From contig JAQSDS010000038.1 in assembly GCA_029946045.1 (NCBI GenBank), positions 1-7,867 on the forward strand: DNA of 7,867 nt, given 5' to 3'. Numbering within the stretch: position 1 is the stretch's first letter; every line of letters starts with the position of its first letter. The translations under genes were made by a program, and so were the position numbers. This document shows positions 1 through 6,561 of this stretch, in pieces. The notes beneath the pieces were generated by a model. That model was given only the letters and a program-made list of their open reading frames with translations, was not told the origin of the DNA and did no database searches. This DNA comes from Rhodoferax sp. (lineage in GTDB: Bacteria > Pseudomonadota > Gammaproteobacteria > Burkholderiales > Burkholderiaceae_C).

Positions 1-604
1 TTGTTGACAGTTGCACCGCTTCCAGCCGGTCGGCCGGTTTGAGGTAGTTGTTGCGCGACGACAGCGCCAGCCCATCGGCTGCGCGCAGCGTGGTGCCGCC
101 AATGACCTCGATGGGCAGGGCAAACTGACGCACCATGCGTTGGATCACCATGAGCTGTTGGTAGTCTTTTTTGCCAAACAGTGCAAACTGCGGCTTGACG
201 CATGAAAACAGCTTCATCACCACGGTGCAGACGCCAACAAAAAAGCCTGGCCTGAAATGGCCTTCGAGGATATTGGCGATCTCGGATGGCGGCTGAATGG
301 TGAAACCTTGCGGTTCAGGGTAAAGCTCTTTTTCATTGGGTGCAAACACCACATCACAGCCCGCCGCTTCCAGCGCCTCGCAGTCGGCCTCCCAAGTGCG
401 CGGGTAGGTGTCAAAGTCTTCGTGTGGCAAAAACTGCAGACGGTTGACAAAAATACTGACCACCACCACGTCGCCCAGTGGCTTGGCTTGGCGCACCAGC
501 GCCAGATGGCCGTCATGCAGGTTGCCCATGGTGGGCACAAAAGCGGGGTGGCTGAAGTTGGCCAGGTGCGCGCGCAGCTCGGGGATGGTGTGGAGAATGA
601 ACAT
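1..604 (-). CDS. panC: Pantoate--beta-alanine ligase (pantothenate synthetase), partial: C-terminus beyond window
   Basis: PanC condenses pantoate and beta-alanine into pantothenate in the cytoplasm, using ATP through a pantoyl-adenylate; it is the last step of vitamin B5 synthesis before CoA. The window holds 201 N-terminal codons, open to the left edge; the E. coli protein has about 283, so roughly 80 residues are missing. Visible family marks are the nucleotide-binding [10 protein letters not shown] motif (residues 24-33, HIGH-type His30 and His33), VVVVSIFVN (46-54), YPRT (67-70), the [10 protein letters not shown] segment (142-151) and the KMSKS-like LSSRN (181-185). The ATG at 604 is chosen because [11 protein letters not shown] aligns with the E. 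coli start (MLIIETLP), and no alternative start lies in the codons just upstream. No strong Shine-Dalgarno precedes it. It follows panB after a 122-bp gap that carries repeats. The reading frame shows no breaks. Confidence 0.96.
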   Translation of the reverse strand, partial: MFILHTIPELRAHLANFSHPAFVPTMGNLHDGHLALVRQAKPLGDVVVVSIFVNRLQFLPHEDFDTYPRTWEADCEALEAAGCDVVFAPNEKELYPEPQGFTIQPPSEIANILEGHFRPGFFVGVCTVVMKLFSCVKPQFALFGKKDYQQLMVIQRMVRQFALPIEVIGGTTLRAADGLALSSRNNYLKPADRLEAVQLST

Positions 605-615
605 GAGGCTTTGCG

Positions 616-637
616 GGACAGATCACTTGCTCTGTCC
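616..637 (-). repeat. Inverted repeat / hairpin in panB-panC gap
   Basis: A perfect 7-bp stem, GGACAGA / TCTGTCC, encloses an 8-nt loop; a G-U pair could extend it. It lies 12 bp upstream of the panC start and inside the first copy of the direct repeat of this gap. No U-run follows, so it is not a canonical intrinsic terminator. A role in mRNA stability or panC translation is possible but unproven. Confidence 0.5.
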
Positions 638-646
638 TTAACTGAT
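620..646. repeat. 27-bp imperfect direct repeat, copy 1 (panB-panC intergenic)
   Basis: The core begins AGATCACTTGCTCTGTCC and ends AACTGAT. It matches the copy at 696-722 at 25 of 27 positions, 76 bp apart. This copy also overlaps the hairpin at 616-637; the other copy lacks the pairing arm. Confidence 0.7.
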
Positions 647-695
647 TAATGGATGTTAATTTTGCGGGAAAGAACAATGTGGCTGAGCGAAGCGA

Positions 696-722
696 AGATC
701 AATTGCTCTGTCCTCAACTGAT
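696..722. repeat. 27-bp imperfect direct repeat, copy 2 (abuts panB stop)
   Basis: The core begins AGATCAATTGCTCTGTCC and ends AACTGAT, with two mismatches to the copy at 620-646. It ends 4 bp from the panB stop codon. Together the two copies take up nearly half of the 122-bp panB-panC gap. Confidence 0.7.
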
Positions 723-726
723 GAAG

Positions 727-1626
727 CTACCAGGCGTGCTGGGTGTTGTCCGGGAAACTGCCATTTTTGACGGCAGCAACATAGGCTTGCATGGCTTCCT
801 TGATACCGTGCTGGCCTGGCACGCCAGGCAGGTCAGCCATGAAGTTGCGCACAAATTTGGGCATCTTACCCAGGTTGAGCCCCAGCATGTCGTGCAACAC
901 CAGCACCTGGCCTGCTGTGCCACTGCCGGCACCGATACCAATGGTGGGGCAGTGCGACAGTTCGGCGGTGAGTTCGGCAGAGAGCACCGCCGGTACCATT
1001 TCCAGTACCAGCAGCGAGGCGCCGGCATCTTGCAGTTCGTGGGCGTGGCGTTTCATGATGGCAGCCGATTCCAGCGTTTTACCCTGCACCCGGTAGCCGC
1101 CCAGCGCATGCACAGTCTGTGGGGTCAGGCCCAGATGGGCGCAGACCGGAATGCCGCGCTCCACCAGAAAACGCACGGTCTCTGCCGTCCAGCCGCCGCC
1201 CTCCAATTTGACCATGTGGGCGCCGGCCTGCATCAGCACGGCGGCGTTGCGCAGTGCCTGCTCTTTGGATTCGAGGTAGCTGCCAAAGGGCAGGTCGCCA
1301 ATGATCCAGGCGGTACCCTGCACCCGGCGCACACCACGCGTGACACTTTCAACGTGGTAGCGCATGGTCTCCAGTGACACGCCGACTGTGCTGCTCAGAC
1401 CCTGGCACACCATGCCGAGCGAGTCGCCGACCAGAATACATTCGACACCGGCCGCGTCGGCAACCGCAGCAAAGGTGGCGTCGTAGGCGGTGAGCATGGT
1501 GATTTTTTCACCGCGCGCATGCATTTCCAGCAAGCGCGGCAGGCTGATCGGTTTGCGCAGGGCCGGGTTGCTGGCGGGCGGCAGGGTGCCGTAAGGCGAG
1601 GCACTTTGGGTGGCAGGCTGGTTCAT
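727..1626 (-). CDS. panB: 3-methyl-2-oxobutanoate hydroxymethyltransferase (ketopantoate hydroxymethyltransferase)
   Basis: PanB transfers a one-carbon unit from 5,10-methylene-tetrahydrofolate to alpha-ketoisovalerate, giving ketopantoate, the first committed step of pantothenate synthesis. The 299-residue protein carries the whole (beta/alpha)8 family pattern: TAYDATFA (46-53), VGDSLGM (66-72), GDLPFGSY (110-117), MVKLEGG (138-144), HLGLTPQ (164-170), GGYRVQG (176-182), LLVLEMVP (205-212) and [17 protein letters not shown] (230-246). By comparison with E. coli PanB, Asp68, Asp111 and Glu142 are the metal ligands and Glu209 the catalytic base; all are present. It has about 24 extra N-terminal residues (Pro/Ala/Ser-rich, probably disordered) relative to the 264-residue E. 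coli enzyme. The ATG at 1626 is supported by a GGAG 8 nt upstream and by the lack of another Met before residue 35. It sits 57 bp after nadB and upstream of panC, consistent with co-transcription. Confidence 0.97.
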   Translation of the reverse strand: MNQPATQSASPYGTLPPASNPALRKPISLPRLLEMHARGEKITMLTAYDATFAAVADAAGVECILVGDSLGMVCQGLSSTVGVSLETMRYHVESVTRGVRRVQGTAWIIGDLPFGSYLESKEQALRNAAVLMQAGAHMVKLEGGGWTAETVRFLVERGIPVCAHLGLTPQTVHALGGYRVQGKTLESAAIMKRHAHELQDAGASLLVLEMVPAVLSAELTAELSHCPTIGIGAGSGTAGQVLVLHDMLGLNLGKMPKFVRNFMADLPGVPGQHGIKEAMQAYVAAVKNGSFPDNTQHAW

Positions 1627-1640
1627 TTGGAGGTCTCCAA
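1627..1640 (-). promoter_or_regulatory. panB ribosome binding site inside a short palindrome
   Basis: On the minus strand TTGGAGACCTCCAA directly abuts the panB ATG. It contains the GGAG Shine-Dalgarno core with an 8-nt spacer and is a 6+6 bp palindrome around two bases. The site fixes the panB start. The possible self-pairing stem is very short (5 bp if a 4-nt loop is allowed), so any regulatory effect is only a possibility. Confidence 0.65.
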
Positions 1641-1683
1641 AAAAATGTGGCGCGAGTCTAACGCAGACCCGTCCGGTTGGACA

Positions 1684-3285
1684 TCAGGCCTGCGGGCGCA
1701 GGTTGGTGGGCAAGGCCTGCGCCAACATGTGGGGATAGTCGCGGCTGAAGTGCAGGCCCCGGCTTTCGTGGCGGGCTTGGGCACTGCGCACAATCAAATC
1801 AGCCACCTGCACCAGGTTGCGCAGTTCCAGCATGTCACGGGTGACATGGAAGAGGGCGTAGAACTCCTGTATTTCAGCCTGCAGCAGTTCCACCCGGTGG
1901 GCGGCGCGGTCGAGCCGCTTGTTGGTGCGCACGATGCCCACGTAGTCCCACATGAAGCGGCGCAGTTCGTCCCAGTTGTGCGAGATCACCACGGTCTCGT
2001 CGGCATCAATGACCTGGCTGTCATCCCAGGCCGGCAGACTGGCGGTGGGCTGACGTGTGCTGCGCTCGATGTCCTGCGCGGCAGCCTGGGCAAAGACCAT
2101 GCACTCCACCAGCGAGTTGCTGGCCAGCCGGTTGGCACCATGCAGGCCACTGCAGGCGGTTTCGCCAATGGCGTACAGGCCGTCGATGTCGGTGCGGCCC
2201 TCCAGGTCGGCCAGCACGCCGCCACAGGTGTAGTGGGCGGCTGGCACCACGGGAATAGGTTGTTTGGAGATGTCGATGCCGAGCTCAAGGCAGCGCGCGT
2301 AAATATTGGGGAAATGCTCTTGCAGAAAGCTCAGCGGCTGGTGCGAGATGTCCAGATAAACACAATCAAAGCCGCCCTTTTTCATCTCGAAGTCGATGGC
2401 GCGCGCCACCACGTCGCGCGGGGCCAGTTCCAGGCGCGCATCGTGTGCGGGCATGAAGCGGGTGCCGTCGGGCAGCAACAGGCGTCCACCTTCGCCGCGC
2501 ACCGCTTCGCTGATCAGGAACGATTTGGCGTGCGGGTGGTACAGGCAGGTGGGGTGGAACTGGATGAACTCCATGTTTTGCACCCGGCAACCGGCACGCC
2601 AGGCCGCCGCAATGCCGTCACCGGTAGCGGTGTCGGGGTTGGTGGTGTAGAGGTAGACCTTGCCGGCACCGCCAGTGGCCAGAATGGTTTGGGGCGCTTC
2701 GAAAGTGAGCACCTTGTCGGTGCCTTCGTCCAGCGCGTACAAGCCCAGGCAGCGCTTGCCGGGCAGCCCCAGCTTGTCCGTGGTGATCAGGTCAACCAGC
2801 GTGTGCTGCTCGAAAAGCGTGATGTTGGGCGTTTTCTGCACCTGCTCGATCAGCGTGCGTTGCACCGCAGCGCCGGTGGCGTCGGTGACGTGCACGATGC
2901 GCCGGGCGCTGTGGCCACCTTCGCGGGTCAGGTGCAATTGACCGTCTTCTTCAGAAAATGGCACACCCAAGGTTTGTAACCAGGCGATGGCTTTGGGCGC
3001 GTTCTCAACCACGCGGCGGGTCGCGGCCAGGTCGCACAGACCGGCTCCTGCCACCAGCGTGTCGGCAATGTGGGCATCAAAACTGTCGTCCTTGCTCCAC
3101 ACGGCGGCGATGCCGCCCTGGGCCCAGCCACTGGAACCCTCGGAGACCGCGCGTTTGGTGATCACAGCCACGCGTTTGGTCGGAGCCAGCAACAGGGCCG
3201 AGCTCAGGCCGGCCAGACCGCTGCCGACGATCAGCACATCAAAGTGAAGTGTGTTCGGGGTAGAAAGGGTGTCGCGAGATTGCAT
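1684..3285 (-). CDS. nadB: L-aspartate oxidase
   Basis: NadB is a soluble FAD enzyme that oxidises L-aspartate to iminoaspartate, which NadA converts to quinolinate in de novo NAD synthesis. The 533-residue protein is full length (E. coli about 540). It shows the FAD Rossmann motif [11 protein letters not shown] (20-30), [11 protein letters not shown] (51-61), the capping/active-site [10 protein letters not shown] segment (121-130), TGGAGKVY (204-211), QFHPT (242-246), EAVRGEGG (260-267), AAHYTCGG (349-356) and [13 protein letters not shown] (380-392). The residues corresponding to E. coli Glu121, His244, Arg290, His351 and Arg386 are here Glu122, His244, Arg290, His351 and Arg386, so it should be active. 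These residues and the [10 protein letters not shown] context favour NadB over succinate dehydrogenase or fumarate reductase flavoproteins. The start at 3285 leaves only 18 bp after scpA, with a weak GGGA 6 nt upstream. NadA and NadC are not in the window. Confidence 0.97.
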   Translation of the reverse strand: MQSRDTLSTPNTLHFDVLIVGSGLAGLSSALLLAPTKRVAVITKRAVSEGSSGWAQGGIAAVWSKDDSFDAHIADTLVAGAGLCDLAATRRVVENAPKAIAWLQTLGVPFSEEDGQLHLTREGGHSARRIVHVTDATGAAVQRTLIEQVQKTPNITLFEQHTLVDLITTDKLGLPGKRCLGLYALDEGTDKVLTFEAPQTILATGGAGKVYLYTTNPDTATGDGIAAAWRAGCRVQNMEFIQFHPTCLYHPHAKSFLISEAVRGEGGRLLLPDGTRFMPAHDARLELAPRDVVARAIDFEMKKGGFDCVYLDISHQPLSFLQEHFPNIYARCLELGIDISKQPIPVVPAAHYTCGGVLADLEGRTDIDGLYAIGETACSGLHGANRLASNSLVECMVFAQAAAQDIERSTRQPTASLPAWDDSQVIDADETVVISHNWDELRRFMWDYVGIVRTNKRLDRAAHRVELLQAEIQEFYALFHVTRDMLELRNLVQVADLIVRSAQARHESRGLHFSRDYPHMLAQALPTNLRPQA

Positions 3286-3303
3286 GAAGGGTCCCGTTGG
3301 GAT

Positions 3304-4152
3304 TTAAGAGGGGGTGTAGGCCAGCCGCACGTAAATGGGCGCAAAGACTTCGGCCTGGGTGATGTCGATCAAGGTTTCCTTGGCCAGTTCGAGCAGTGCG
3401 ATGAAGGTGACCACCAGCACCGAGGCGCCTTTTGCCGGATCGAACAGGGACTCGAACTCAACAAAGCGCTGGCCCTGCAATTTTTTCAGCACCATGCTCA
3501 TGTGCTCACGCACCGACAGTTCTTCGCGCGTGATGCGATGGCGCTGCACCAGCGTGGCCCGCTTCAGAATGGCCTGCCAGGCTTCCTGCAGGTCGCTCAG
3601 GGCGACGTCCGGAAAACGCGGGGTCACTGACTGCTCGATGGTGACCTGGGCGCGCAAAAAATCGCGTCCCAACTGCGGCAGCACATGAAGCTGGGCTGCG
3701 GCCAGTTTCATTTGCTCGTATTCCAGCAGACGGCGTACCAGTTCGGCGCGCGGGTCTTCGGCTTCTGCGCCATGGGCCACCTGCCGGGGTGGCAACAGCA
3801 TGCGTGACTTGATCTCGATGAGCATGGCGGCCATCAGCAGATATTCGGCTGCCAGCTCCAGATTGCGGTGCCGGATTTCGTCGACATAGCTCAGGTACTG
3901 ACGCGTCAGGCCCGCCATGGGAATGTCGAGGATGTTGAAGTTTTGTTTGCGAATCAGGTAAAGCAGTAAATCCAGCGGACCTTCAAAGGCCTCCAGAAAA
4001 ACTTCCAGCGCATCCGGCGGGATGTACAAATCCTGCGGCATGGCAAAAAGCGGCTCGCCGTAGAGTCGTGCCACGGCAACCTGATCCACCACCACGGGCA
4101 TGTCGGCCAAGAGCTGGCGTTCGCCAGCGTTCAAGGTGGCTGTGTCAACCAT
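3304..4152 (-). CDS. scpA: Segregation and condensation protein A (kleisin of the SMC-ScpAB complex)
   Basis: ScpA bridges the head of one SMC subunit and the neck of the other and, with ScpB, forms the condensin-like ring that organises and separates sister chromosomes. The 282-residue product has the signature FEGPLDLLLYLIRKQNFNI (56-74) followed by DIPMAGLTRQYLSYV (76-90) and AAEYLLMAAMLIEIKSRMLL (101-120), the conserved N-terminal kleisin domain. The C-terminal part (about 205-280) ends in VTFIALLELAKE and matches the winged-helix region. Residues 1-48 precede the conserved domain; a later in-frame Met18 is a possible alternative start, and neither start has a clear Shine-Dalgarno. scpB is not adjacent. 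The gene lies 62 bp after the DUF3460 gene and 18 bp before nadB, so co-transcription is likely. Confidence 0.94.
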   Translation of the reverse strand: MVDTATLNAGERQLLADMPVVVDQVAVARLYGEPLFAMPQDLYIPPDALEVFLEAFEGPLDLLLYLIRKQNFNILDIPMAGLTRQYLSYVDEIRHRNLELAAEYLLMAAMLIEIKSRMLLPPRQVAHGAEAEDPRAELVRRLLEYEQMKLAAAQLHVLPQLGRDFLRAQVTIEQSVTPRFPDVALSDLQEAWQAILKRATLVQRHRITREELSVREHMSMVLKKLQGQRFVEFESLFDPAKGASVLVVTFIALLELAKETLIDITQAEVFAPIYVRLAYTPS

Positions 4153-4184
4153 GAAAGCATTGGGATGCTAGGTGCTCGTTGGCT

Positions 4185-4203
4185 AGCCCTGGTGGCCAGG
4201 GCT
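4185..4203 (-). repeat. Strong hairpin between DUF3460 gene and scpA
   Basis: A perfect 8-bp stem (AGCCCTGG / CCAGGGCT) closes a 3-nt loop in the 62-bp gap. No T-run follows on either strand, so it is unlikely to be an intrinsic terminator. It may be a stability or processing element separating expression of the small upstream gene from scpA; that function is inference. Confidence 0.6.
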
Positions 4204-4214
4204 TTGGGCAAAGA

Positions 4215-4424
4215 TTATTTCTTGCCTTCGGTCAGATACACGTAGGGCTGTTGCTCGACCTGCGCGGCACGGTATTCCTGCCAAGCCTCGCGATTGACTG
4301 GTTTGTCCCACAGCAATTCACGACCTTCGCGCTGGCGCGTCTCGATGCCTGGGTCTTTGGCAACGAGTTGGTTGATGAACTGGGTGGCATCGGATTGGTA
4401 CAGGGGGCGGTAAAAAATGTGCAT
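4215..4424 (-). CDS. DUF3460 family small protein, function unknown
   Basis: The 69-residue protein resembles the short DUF3460 family found in betaproteobacteria: a YQSDATQFINQL segment (9-20), ETRQREGRELLWDK (28-41) and a C-terminal QQPYVYLT (58-65). It has no signal peptide, membrane segment or cysteine and is rich in charged and Gln residues, so it is probably a small cytoplasmic protein. The ATG at 4424 is preferred: AAGAGG lies 8 nt upstream at 4433-4438 and family similarity begins here. The frame stays open to an ATG at 4538, but the extra residues would run through the intergenic control region. It is the first gene of the minus-strand block, just upstream of scpA. No function is known to me. 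Confidence 0.85.
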   Translation of the reverse strand: MHIFYRPLYQSDATQFINQLVAKDPGIETRQREGRELLWDKPVNREAWQEYRAAQVEQQPYVYLTEGKK

Positions 4425-4536
4425 GGCAATAACCTCTTGACGGCATTCTAACGGTGCGCGCCGGGTGGGTCCTGGTAACACTTTAAGTCGGGTGTAATAT
4501 CCCGATCCACATTTATCCTGATATTGCACCCGGCCC
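4425..4536. promoter_or_regulatory. Divergent intergenic control region (DUF3460-scpA block / hyf block)
   Basis: These 112 bp are the only place where both blocks could be initiated within the window. Plus strand: TAATAT at 4495-4500 is a fair -10 for hyfB, but nothing resembling TTGACA sits 16-18 bp upstream. Minus strand: TAGAAT (complement of 4445-4450) is a fair -10 for the DUF3460 gene, again without a good -35, and would leave a leader of about 14 nt containing the AAGAGG site. Weak -35 boxes on both sides would suit activator-dependent promoters, but the assignment rests on eye inspection only. Confidence 0.4.
4489..4532. promoter_or_regulatory. 13-bp inverted repeat upstream of hyfB (candidate operator or leader hairpin)
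   Basis: The arms CGGGTGTAATATC (4489-4501) and GATATTGCACCCG (4520-4532) are complementary at 12 of 13 positions; the single mismatch would be a U-G pair in RNA. The spacer is 18 bp. The left arm contains the TAATAT -10-like hexamer and the right arm ends 4 bp before the hyfB ATG. As DNA it could bind a dimeric regulator controlling one or both divergent promoters; as RNA it would occlude the hyfB start if transcription begins upstream of 4489. Confidence 0.6.
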
Positions 4537-6561
4537 ATGACCTCTTTTAATCACCCCGCAACCTGGGTCCAGCTGGATTGGGTCATGCTTGTGGTGGTGG
4601 CCTGGTTGCTGATTGGCGTGCTCGGCATTGTTGCGCTGCGCCGCTTCAGCTTGGTGGCGACTGTGCTGTTTCCACTGGGCGCGGTTTTTTCGGTGCTGCT
4701 GCTGGGGGTGGGCTTGAGTGCGGTCTTCAGCGGCCCCGAAATCGCCGTGCTGCCGCTGGGACTGCCGCAACTCCCGTTCCATTTGCGTCTGGACAGTTTG
4801 TCGGCTTTCTTTTTGATCCTGATTGGCGGTGTTTCCGCCGGTGTGTCTACTTTTGCTGCAGGCTATTTTCGCCAGGGTGAGGGTACGCCGCCTGGACTGA
4901 TCTGTCTGGAATACCACGTGTTTCTGGCCAGCATTGTCATGGTGGTGCTGGCTGACGATGCCTATATGTTCATGGTGGCCTGGGAAACCATGGCGTTTTC
5001 GTCTTTCTTTCTGGTGTTGGCCAACCACCGCATTGCTGAAATCCGCAACGCCGGCTACATCTACATGCTGATTGCGCACATCGGCGCCCTGGGTATTTTG
5101 CTGTGTTTTGCCTTGTTGCAGGCCAATACCGGCGACTACACCTTTGCCAACATGCGGATGCAGCACCTGACACCTTTTTGGGGTTCACTGGCCTTTGTAC
5201 TGGCGGTATTTGGCTTTGGTGCCAAGGCGGGCCTGTTGCCACTGCACGTCTGGTTGCCCGAGGCGCACCCGGCGGCGCCGTCGCCGTTTTCGGCGCTGAT
5301 GAGCGGTGTCATGCTCAAGATCGCGCTCTACGGCCTGCTGCGCGTGGCTTTTGATTTGTTACAGGAGCACATCTGGTGGTGGGGCGTGCTGCTGATGGGC
5401 CTGGGCCTGCTGACCGCGCTCTTTGGCGTGGTGTTCTCCACCGTGCAGGTGGAAATGAAGCGCTTGCTGGCCTATTCAAGCATCGAAAACATCGGCCTGA
5501 TGTGTGCGGGCCTGGGCCTGTCGCTGCTGTTTCTGGCCTATGACATGAAGGCGCTGTCGGCGCTGGCCCTGACCGCGTCGCTGTACCAGATGCTGGCGCA
5601 CGCTTTTTTCAAGAGCCTGCTGTTTTGCAGCACCGGGGCGGTGATGCATGCCACTGGTGAGCGCAGCCTGGGCAAACTCGGCGGCCTGATGCGCTACATG
5701 CCCTGGGTCGCCTGGCCCACCCTGATTGGGGCGCTGGCCTGTGCCGGATTGCCACCGTTTGGCGGCTTTGTGGCCGAATGGTTGCTGCTGCAAAGTTTTC
5801 TGTTTACCACCGGTCTGCCCAGTTCTTTCCTTGACATGCTGGTGCCGGTGATGGCCGCGCTGATTGCGCTGATCGCGGCACTCTCGGGCTACACCATGGT
5901 CAAGTATTTTGGTGTGATTTTTCTGGGTCAACCGCGCGAGGAAAGCCTGTGCAAAGCGCACGATGCCGGTCCCTGGGAGCGCCTGGGCATGTTGTGGTTG
6001 GCGTTGGCTTGCGTGGTGTTGGGCCTGTTCCCCAACCAGGTCATTGCCTTGCTGGCACCGACCACCCAATTGCTGGTGGGCGCGGGGCTGGCGCACACCG
6101 TGGCCGACAACGGCTGGCTGCTGGTGCCTGTGAGTGTGGAGCGCGCCAGCTACGCGCCCGCCATCTTTTTGCTGGGTGTGCTGGCCAGTTTTGGCCTGGC
6201 ATTTTTGCTGGTGCGCAAGCTCTACCACGGGCGTCTGCGCCGGGTGCCACCGTGGGACTGCGGCTACCCGTGGCAAACCCCCCGCATGCAGGACACGGCC
6301 GAAGGTTTTGGCCAGCCGATCCGGCAGATCTTTGAGCCCTTTTTTCGTATCAAGCGACAACTGCCGGCGGCCTTCGATGCGCAACCCAGCTACAAGGTCA
6401 CGCTCGAAGATCCGCTGTGGTACTGGCTTTATTTGCCCATTGCCCGGCTGGTTGAGCGGGTCTCCAGGCTGGTGGGTCTGTTGCAGCAGGGCCGCATTTC
6501 GGTGTACCTGATGTACAGCTTTGTCACCCTGATCGTGGTCTTGCTGGTGGTGCGACGATGA
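4537..6561 (+). CDS. hyfB: Hydrogenase-4-type membrane subunit B (NuoL/M/N antiporter-like)
   Basis: HyfB is the large proton-pumping-type membrane subunit of formate hydrogenlyase-like complexes, homologous to complex I NuoL/M/N. The 674-residue product matches the usual size (E. coli HyfB about 672) and is highly hydrophobic with many predicted helices. Antiporter-family residues are visible: Glu150 in VAWETMAFSSFF, Lys230 and His238 in FGFGAKAGLLPLHVWLPEAH (225-244), Lys261 in SGVMLK, KRLLAYSSIENIG (308-320), Lys359 in AHAFFKS, and LPPFGGFVAEW (405-415). The C-terminal PPWDCGYPWQTPRMQDTAEGF stretch (571-591) and a last helix (about 654-672) are typical of HyfB/HycC rather than of NuoL or NuoM. 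The ATG at 4537 is the first available, as a stop lies in frame at 4519; it lacks a Shine-Dalgarno. It ends in an ATGA overlap with hyfC. It probably couples electron transfer to ion translocation; the ion is not deducible here. Confidence 0.93.
   Translation: MTSFNHPATWVQLDWVMLVVVAWLLIGVLGIVALRRFSLVATVLFPLGAVFSVLLLGVGLSAVFSGPEIAVLPLGLPQLPFHLRLDSLSAFFLILIGGVSAGVSTFAAGYFRQGEGTPPGLICLEYHVFLASIVMVVLADDAYMFMVAWETMAFSSFFLVLANHRIAEIRNAGYIYMLIAHIGALGILLCFALLQANTGDYTFANMRMQHLTPFWGSLAFVLAVFGFGAKAGLLPLHVWLPEAHPAAPSPFSALMSGVMLKIALYGLLRVAFDLLQEHIWWWGVLLMGLGLLTALFGVVFSTVQVEMKRLLAYSSIENIGLMCAGLGLSLLFLAYDMKALSALALTASLYQMLAHAFFKSLLFCSTGAVMHATGERSLGKLGGLMRYMPWVAWPTLIGALACAGLPPFGGFVAEWLLLQSFLFTTGLPSSFLDMLVPVMAALIALIAALSGYTMVKYFGVIFLGQPREESLCKAHDAGPWERLGMLWLALACVVLGLFPNQVIALLAPTTQLLVGAGLAHTVADNGWLLVPVSVERASYAPAIFLLGVLASFGLAFLLVRKLYHGRLRRVPPWDCGYPWQTPRMQDTAEGFGQPIRQIFEPFFRIKRQLPAAFDAQPSYKVTLEDPLWYWLYLPIARLVERVSRLVGLLQQGRISVYLMYSFVTLIVVLLVVRR

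Noticed and set aside
649..1377. Plus-strand open frame (242 codons) antisense to panB
   Set aside because: It lies almost wholly opposite the conserved panB reading frame and its product shows no family motif.
1627..1683. Possible intrinsic terminator between nadB and panB (a run of seven T on the minus strand)
   Set aside because: Only 4-bp stems (GTCC/GGAC and GTCT/AGAC) precede the T-run and neither abuts it, so a functional terminator is not supported.
1519..2979. Long plus-strand open frame (486 codons) antisense to panB and nadB
   Set aside because: It is a shadow of high-GC codon bias in two confidently identified genes. The product is His/Gln/Val-rich with no recognisable family, and it spans the panB-nadB junction.
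4425..4538. N-terminal extension of the DUF3460 protein to an ATG at 4538
   Set aside because: The extra 38 residues run through the intergenic inverted repeat and do not resemble the family. The ATG at 4424 has a good ribosome site.
4513..5166. Minus-strand open frame (217 codons) opposite the hyfB 5' end
   Set aside because: It is a Gln/His-rich shadow frame that would overlap both the control region and hyfB. No support for expression.
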